Assembly (NCBI RefSeq): GCF_048128805.1
Contig: NC_136000.1
Span: 10,503,354 to 10,567,353 of the forward strand
Direction: 5' to 3'
Source: Centroberyx gerrardi
Lineage: Eukaryota > Chordata > Actinopteri > Beryciformes > Berycidae
Length of the DNA: 64,000 nucleotides
Shown here: positions 58,501 through 64,000 of the stretch, in pieces
Position numbering within the stretch: position 1 is the first letter of the stretch
Layout of the letters: each line of letters begins with the position of its first letter
Notes under the pieces: model-generated
What the model saw: the letters and a program-made list of their open reading frames with translations, nothing else
Told to the model about the DNA's origin: nothing
The model's database searches: none
Made by a program: the position numbers and the translations under genes

Positions 58501-60391
58501 GGGGGGCTGGACCCACCGCAGCATGCCAGCAGATACTGAGGGCTCTGCAGGAAAACACTGCTTAACACACCTGCAGAGACAGAAAGAAAGAGAGGCAGAC
58601 TGTCAGATATGGTCACGTGCTAACCAGTTGTGGAAGGTAAAATCCACAGGGGACTTGTACTGGATCACCGCCGACTTCTGAGGACATTTTGAATGCCATC
58701 TTGTCTCAGTCATTTTTACAGGGTTTCTTTTACACGTGTATATATTTTTTTTACAACATTGTTAAGCTTTAAATGGTGATGCATACAGAAGGAATTATAT
58801 AGCAATAGCATTTTTTTTATGTTTAGTTTTAAATACCTAAAATTAACATGACAAACATTTTCACCATGTTTTCTTCTTAACTACCCATCTAAGAGACGCA
58901 AACAATTTACTAATTCACTTTGAGAATAATTGGCTTAATTAGGTTTGAAGAGTCAATGTCACTAATTGTGAGCATGCTATGATTAAAAAGTGAATGTATT
59001 TGTAGAGTTTGTAACAGTCTATTGTATTTTCTTCTCAAAAGTTGATATTGTACGTAAATCACATTTAAAATTTGCAATATTAATGCAAATGCAGTTATCA
59101 CTCCACCAAGACTGCAAAGTATTCAACTGTTTGTAGATTAAAAGATATTATATAATTTGTTACAGATTTTTTTTTCTTTGAGACACTGAGATAAATTAAC
59201 CAATAACTGCACACTATAAAATTGTACAAAAAATATTAATTCAGTGTTCAATTTAAGTGTACAATTCATGATTAATGTTATAAAATAGACATCTTTTTTC
59301 ATCAGTTTTTCTGTGCATTGTTCATTTTTATATTTGAAAGCTGCAATTAATTGTACTTGGAGAGTTTTCAAAGACAAAGATAAAATTTAAGAGAGGATTA
59401 TTATTAAGGATTAATGTCAGTATGTACTGTAAATTGAAATAATTATTTAACAATTTAACAAATAACAATTTGTTCATTATTGGTAGTGTATCAAGGATTC
59501 AACCCAGTCTTAGCTATAACATCTACATCTACATATAACATCTACTAAGTGTTACAGATAAGAATGGAGACAATCTATCATCATGTTAAACCTAAGGACC
59601 TGCAAATAATTTTCCACTTAAAAATAGTTTTAAAATCCATGAGTCACACAGCATTTATCCCTGATATTTTTTTTGCACGTTAAGACAGATTGTTAAGAAA
59701 AATAAACTTGTCATTAAACAGCTATGGATTCCAACAAAAATTGTTTTCGGTTGTAATTTTATGGTTTATACTCAGGAAACAAATCCTCACAGTCAAGAAA
59801 TTCTGTCTCAGTTATTTGGTGCATTTATATTATTTGGTGCATTTCAAATCAGCTCAGACAGAAACTTATTCAGAGTGGAAGCACACACTAAATGGTCCAA
59901 GTAAATTATAAGTTATCACATTTATTAAGCAGCCAGCACATAAAGCAGCCCTCACACACAACGTTTCGACCGACATTTCATCTTTTTCCAGAGTGTGCTG
60001 GTGGCTCACATCTAAAACCTCCAACATGATCCTGATATTATATGCATGTGTAAAAAGTCCATGTATTCCTTTTACCTGCGTGTGGCAGAAGGGGTCCTCC
60101 TAAGTCTTTCACCTGGTGAGAGTGTGGACCCTGGGCTTGGCTGTGGTAGGCGCCATGCTGAGGGCCCCAGGTTCTCCTCGGGGGTCCGCACGGAGCCCGC
60201 CTCACATGTCCACCTGCCCTCCCTTCAGCGAGGGCCGAAGATGTCCGTGACTGCAGCAGATTGTCAATAAGAAAACTCTTCCCCGAGTTCCCGAAGCCCG
60301 GCACAGCAGGAGGAGACCCAGCCATATTCCTCTTCTTCATGCAGCTCTGAACTGAGACCATCCTGTTCACACAGTGACCCAAACACTTCAA
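55561..60391 (-). CDS. dbx2: Developing brain homeobox 2
   Basis: Four exons on the minus strand join in phase: 60391-60076, 58570-58487, 56624-56440 and 55776-55561; product up to 266 aa. Exon 1 holds the Engrailed-homology-like PGFGNSGKSFLIDNLL stretch; exon 2 holds LLACCGG, as in DBX2. The homeodomain (about 150-209) begins RRGILRRAVF and ends KIWFQNRRMKWRN. Its recognition helix is split by the last intron just before VKIWF, the usual Dbx position. KTDRNKL and LKESQ favour DBX2 over DBX1. Dbx2 patterns the intermediate neural tube. The start is uncertain: in-frame ATGs at 60391, 60361, 60340 and 60325 are possible. The exon 1 donor at 60076 (CAG|gtaaaa) was chosen because it is the phase-compatible one. 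The tail after the homeodomain is short. Confidence 0.88.
55981..56060. repeat. Dispersed fish repeat with short inverted core
   Basis: TTTATATAGCCCTTTATCAC and CTCAAAGGGCTTTACA form an AGCCCTTT/AAAGGGCT inverted pair, a motif widespread in fish genomes. It is followed by a degenerate CATATA-rich stretch to about 56,205. Confidence 0.5.
56219..56405. mobile_element. Foldback MITE
   Basis: The left arm begins CTTATTCCAGTGTATCAACC and the right arm ends with its near-exact complement at 56,367-56,405. The pairing continues inward through TATGGAAAAGTA(T/C)TGTAAG and AACACAATATTACT. The left arm has about 12 extra bases. The 187-bp unit is nearly palindromic, has no coding capacity and lies in dbx2 intron 3. 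Confidence 0.75.
56987..57012. repeat. poly(T) tract
   Basis: Twenty-six consecutive T inside dbx2 intron 2, poly(A) in transcript sense. Confidence 0.9.
57319..57549 (-). pseudogene. Possible relic of a non-LTR retrotransposon reverse transcriptase
   Basis: A 76-codon minus-strand frame contains SYLQVKRFSV, then GVPQGSIVGPL. The GVPQGS(I/V)(L/V)GPL word, about 30 residues after a SYL...FSV word, is typical of CR1/Rex/L2-type reverse transcriptases. No YADD box or further domain is seen, so at most it is a short dead fragment in dbx2 intron 2. Confidence 0.4.
58165..58440. promoter_or_regulatory. Candidate conserved element in dbx2 intron 1-2 border region
   Basis: Repeat-free sequence just downstream of exon 2 (transcript sense) with clustered homeodomain words: TTAATTATAA (about 58,183), GAATTAGCTC (about 58,375) and GTAATTAGCTG (about 58,400). 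Dbx genes are regulated by other neural homeoproteins, so a regulatory role is plausible but untested. Confidence 0.3.
58571..60075 (-). other. dbx2 intron 1
   Basis: A 1.5-kb, very AT-rich intron. It contains a dispersed-repeat fragment near 59,925-60,005. No coding signal. Confidence 0.75.
59925..60005. repeat. Dispersed fish repeat fragment
   Basis: The ACAACGTTTCGACC word and the following TTTCATCTTTTTCCAGAG resemble a common fish repeat edge. It lies about 70 bases from the dbx2 exon 1 donor. Confidence 0.4.
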
Positions 60392-60800
60392 CTCCCTCTC
60401 CAGCAGTCACAGCTCAGTGACACTAAATTCTCCTTTAATCCCTCCTTGAGTGACCAGGCCAACTTCATTAAAGTCTGGAGAAAACAAAAGTGCTCTCCTC
60501 TTCCTCTTTTGGGCCTGCACTTTGCTACAGGGCTGCGTCGTGATTGGCTGAGAGGCCCTAATGTGCTTCTCAATTCAGATAAGGCCGGGGTCCTTTCTGG
60601 AGTGGCAGAAGGTGGGTCCGGCTCATTCATTATGTCAACTAGCCTATTAAATGATAGACACCAGAGACAATGAACTGCTGGCCAAAGTTTAACATGCACC
60701 AAACAGTCTTCTCCAGTAGTAAATAGTTTTCTCTTTTCTCCAGCCTCCCTCAGAGCTCCATTGTGCCTCAGAGAAACCCCGGGCTATCAAATGCTTAGCA
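60392..60800 (-). promoter_or_regulatory. dbx2 promoter region
   Basis: The region upstream of dbx2 in minus sense. A CCAAT box (plus strand ATTGG at 60,543-60,547) lies about 150 bases upstream of the first candidate ATG. The transcription start is not identifiable. Confidence 0.4.
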
Positions 60801-63394
60801 ACTTTACATTGTGCTTATTTCTGTTTCATTTGAGACACGTTGCTCTGCGAGGGTTGTTTTGATTGCAAAATGATTCAAGAATAAATCAAGTTAGAGTGTA
60901 AATTAACATGGCTTGGTAAAATGACTAAATCAGGATGCGTAAGACACTTTTTTTCATCAGAATTTATGTGCAAAATGCAAAAAGCCGATGACAAAGAACT
61001 TTTGATCTTTGTTTTAAATATTGAGACACCTTATGCTGTCTTCCAACATGCCCTAAAACTTTTGTATTTTCCAATTTTAATTTGGATTTTTTTATTAATT
61101 TGATATGGACACTGCATTTTTCAAAGGTTTTTAAATTGCAATTACTATCACAATAATAATCTTAATAATCTTATCTTAACAGTCTGTAATGACTACATTA
61201 TCCATTTAAAAAATATATTAAAATATACCCTTCTATAAATTCAAATGCTTCTCTAGATGCAACTGTGCCTCACTAGTCACTCACACACTTGACAGGTTTG
61301 ACAAGTGTCTTGGTTAGTGAATGCACAAGTGAAATGGAGCATGTGTCCTACGTTTTGTCACAATGTGTCTACAGAAAAGAGACATTAATACAGCATGACA
61401 GGATCACTGTACATACAGAATCACCATGTCAAGGACAAGATGCATACGTCAAAGACATCCTTCATAGATCTGTGGCTTGCTCACTTTTGGCATCCATTAG
61501 CCTTGTTTTCTGGCAGCCAGTCAAAACATTTACTGTATCTAAAGGCCAACTGCTATTACTGTATACTTCACAATTAGACAAGGAATTGTTATTTTTATTT
61601 TTATTACTTAAAAAAGGAGAGTGGGCATTTTACTGACCTTTGAGTTTTTATTTCAGTAGGAAAGGGAGACAGGAGAGAAAGTCCTGGTGGGATTCAATCT
61701 GAGGCCAGTGGGGGAAGACGTGTGGCTCCAGAGGCAGCAGACTCAAATACTCAACTATCTCTGGGCATACAAAAACCTGCTAATGTTATTCTTAAGTGAG
61801 GGAGGTTTTATAAATTATGCTGCATATTTGAGAGTTGCAACTGTTCTAAAAATGTGCAGACATACAAACACACACACAAACACACATACACACATTCACA
61901 CACAGATGCACGTAATGAAGTTTTGGTATAAACAAGTCCAATGAGAGGCTCGTGTAACCTTTCACACCATAATGACTTCCAGCTAATGATCCTCCACATC
62001 ATAATAGAAAGACCAACGAGAGGGGGGAAAGACCCAGAGTTGAAGCACAGTAAACAGGCATGTCCACACTGGTCGGGGGGAGCAGGGAGCTCTGGATTGG
62101 GGGTCTAGATACCTCATGCTGAGCATGGAAATTGGCCCAGACAGCTTGGCCTATTGTGTGTTGGCCAGGGAGCCAAAGGTTGCTTGTAATCAAATTTGAG
62201 GTTTTTATTCCTCAGACTGGTGGAGAAGGCATGGCGCTGCGTTGCATGATAAGTGTTAGCAAGTCTGTGCGCTATACCTTTGTGCAGTGAATGCGTGTTT
62301 ACATGCTCCACATAGACCAGTGGAAGTGATAGTGCCCCAAGGCTTTTTGTCTGGTGGAGGTAGAGTCATTTGTTTATGACACAAAGAGAAAGTGAGAATG
62401 GCTGGCTGGAAATAACTCTAATAAAAATAACTTTTTGTTTGTTTTATTCATACATTCACATAGTCTTTTCCCTCGCATAAGTCCTTGAGCAGCTAATGTG
62501 TGAAAATCTGTGGGAAGTCAACAATTCTTATGGACACCTCAAAACCAAGGACACTCCTAAGAATTTCAGATTTTCCTGTTAATGTTAAGCGTGTTCATTG
62601 AGGGTAGAACCGGTTCTTGAACTCATAAGACTTTATGCACATTTTTAAAAGCATAGCTAAGAGCGTATCATCATTAAGATTCACCACTTCGTAATTAGCC
62701 AGATTCCAATAGAGCTCTCCAGGAGAGGGAGGTATAATTAGGCTATTCTCATACGGTAAGTCTTGGAAACACCCTGAAAGCAAGTTCATGTGAATTTATT
62801 TGATGTCCCTCTTTCTTTTTAGAAATGGAGGGAAAAAACAGGGGTCCCTTCATTCAGAGTCCTCACAATGGCCCTGTTGAAAACTAGCACTCTGCAGACC
62901 AGCTGAGATCCCCTTTCTCTCTCTTTTTACCCCCACCAAAGCTCTTAAAAAGATACCGGACCATTGCACACGCAATTGATATTCCACCACTCGAACTTAA
63001 TATCGTGAATGGAGGGCCAGACTCTATGAATCAGGAAGACAATGCGCTTAGCTTAGCAGCAAACTGGCACTTTGTGTGCGGTGTCTGTGCCCCAGTGGAG
63101 GAAGTTTCTAATGTGAGGCTCACAATTGTGTGTCTATAGAGTTCTAATGAGCTTCTGTATGCTGAATGAATGGCCGGGCCCCATTCACCGTGAGGGCCCA
63201 ATGAGCCAGCTCACTGCACACACTCACAATGGGGTCTAGGGGAATGGGAGTGGCTGTGTGGAGCGACTGCACTGCACGGACAGTCTATAAAAATCCACAG
63301 GAGAGTGAGAGATCAACATGTAACCATGTTCCGATGAAGAAAAAAAGTACGTCAAAGTATGGCCCTTTGAGCATTTTGGAGTCATCAGTGATCA
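60801..63394. other. Intergenic region upstream of dbx2
   Basis: No gene recognised. It contains a SINE-like unit (61,670-61,766), a CA-rich patch (61,865-61,905) and otherwise AT-rich, then balanced, sequence. The 62,960-63,300 stretch is repeat-free. Confidence 0.55.
61670..61766 (-). repeat. tRNA-like SINE unit, copy 2
   Basis: Homologous to 48,131-48,230, same orientation. It contains GGTGGGATTCAATCTGAGG, which resembles the reversed T-arm and B box of a tRNA. Confidence 0.5.
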
Positions 63395-64000
63395 TGTGAG
63401 TTTTTCAGGAAACTAGTTCAAAAGAGGCCAAATAGTCGGTGCCTGAATTACAGGCGCATTCGTCACAAAAACTGCAAAGTTATTTAATGTTGCATGGGGA
63501 ACAGTCTAAAAAATAATGACAACATATGCGAAACATGGATAAACTGCACTAGCAAAGGGGAACAGAGGTCCCAAGTGGGGGAGGCTCAGAGACAGGGGTA
63601 GATGGACGCTTAACAGGATAGTTGCTAAACTAAACACCGCAAAACTACGACCTCACACCTCTGTGACACGGTCTCAATAAAGACTGTGCACCATGAGCTT
63701 CACAAAGCTGGTAGTTATGGCTGCACTGCCTTTTGGAAACTGATTGGATCGAAGGCCAATGCACAAAGACACATGAACTGGTGTAACGAGCACAAAACCT
63801 GAACATCTGAGCAATGGGAAAAATAAATATGATCTGATGAGTCATCTTTCACCCTTTTTCATACATTTGGATGGGTTTATGTTTGGAGAAAGCCAAAAGA
63901 TGCCTTCAACCCGACGGTTAAACATGGTGGTGGATCTGTAATGGTATGGGCAGCCATCTTGTGAGAATCACAGAGTCATATGATCTCTCTGCATGGCTTT
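63395..64000 (+). pseudogene. Tc1-type transposase relic, truncated by the window end
   Basis: Plus-strand frames read FKRGQIVGA, then VTKTAKLFNVAWGTV (helix-turn-helix region), then LNRIVAKLN. After a frameshift near 63,640 follow [32 protein letters not shown] (first catalytic aspartate), [15 protein letters not shown] and [15 protein letters not shown]. Several in-frame stops interrupt it, including one in place of the tryptophan normally before SDES. It is a dead Tc1/mariner copy of a subfamily common in fish. The C-terminal half would lie beyond the window. No terminal repeat was recognised upstream. Confidence 0.85.

Noticed and set aside
60150-60240. Alternative dbx2 exon 1 donors at CAT|gtgagg and CAG|gtgaaa
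   Set aside because: Both would leave phase 0, whereas exon 2 needs one leftover base; CAG|gtaaaa at 60,076 gives the correct phase.
55561-60391. Assignment of the homeobox gene as dbx1
   Set aside because: The KTDR and LKESQ words in the homeodomain and the exon 2 ACCGG stretch match DBX2 better.

Overview
This is a nuclear genomic window from a ray-finned fish, most likely a teleost. The evidence is large intron-bearing vertebrate genes with GT-AG splice sites, dense (CA)n/(GA)n microsatellites, a Tc1-type transposase relic, a V-SINE-like element and several MITE-like repeats. It also carries sizzled and a six-cysteine second prolactin next to each other, two genes that fish have and mammals lack. 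The exact species cannot be read from the sequence.

Layout. Bases 1-6.4 kb are intergenic and rich in simple repeats. About 6.4-10 kb is probably the 3' UTR of nuak1. 9,970-24,498 (minus) is a complete seven-exon nuak1-type kinase gene (about 659 aa). 24.5-32.4 kb is a repeat-filled spacer between divergent genes. 32,887-46,665 (plus) is mov10l1, the piRNA-pathway RNA helicase, with about 26 coding exons and about 1,156 aa. 50,302-51,613 (plus) is a compact four-exon sizzled (szl) gene with a TATA box. 53,314-54,709 (plus) is a five-exon prolactin-2 (prl2) gene. 55,561-60,391 (minus) is a four-exon dbx2 homeobox gene, tail-to-tail with prl2. The last 600 bases hold a decayed Tc1 transposase that runs off the window.

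All exon joins were checked by hand for splice-site dinucleotides and for phase. Each model closes into one open frame of roughly the family length. The genes do not form a pathway: nuak1 is an LKB1-activated AMPK-related kinase, mov10l1 acts in germline transposon silencing, szl is a secreted BMP/Chordin-Tolloid feedback regulator, prl2 is a hormone and dbx2 a neural-tube patterning factor.

No obviously novel gene system was found. The most useful unexplained items are CA-repeat tracts directly downstream of several 5' splice sites, four MITE-like or inverted elements with readable ends (one with TTAA termini), several pairs of unnamed dispersed repeats, an alternative C-terminus of mov10l1, and two CTCF-like motifs. 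No RNA genes and no CRISPR arrays were seen.
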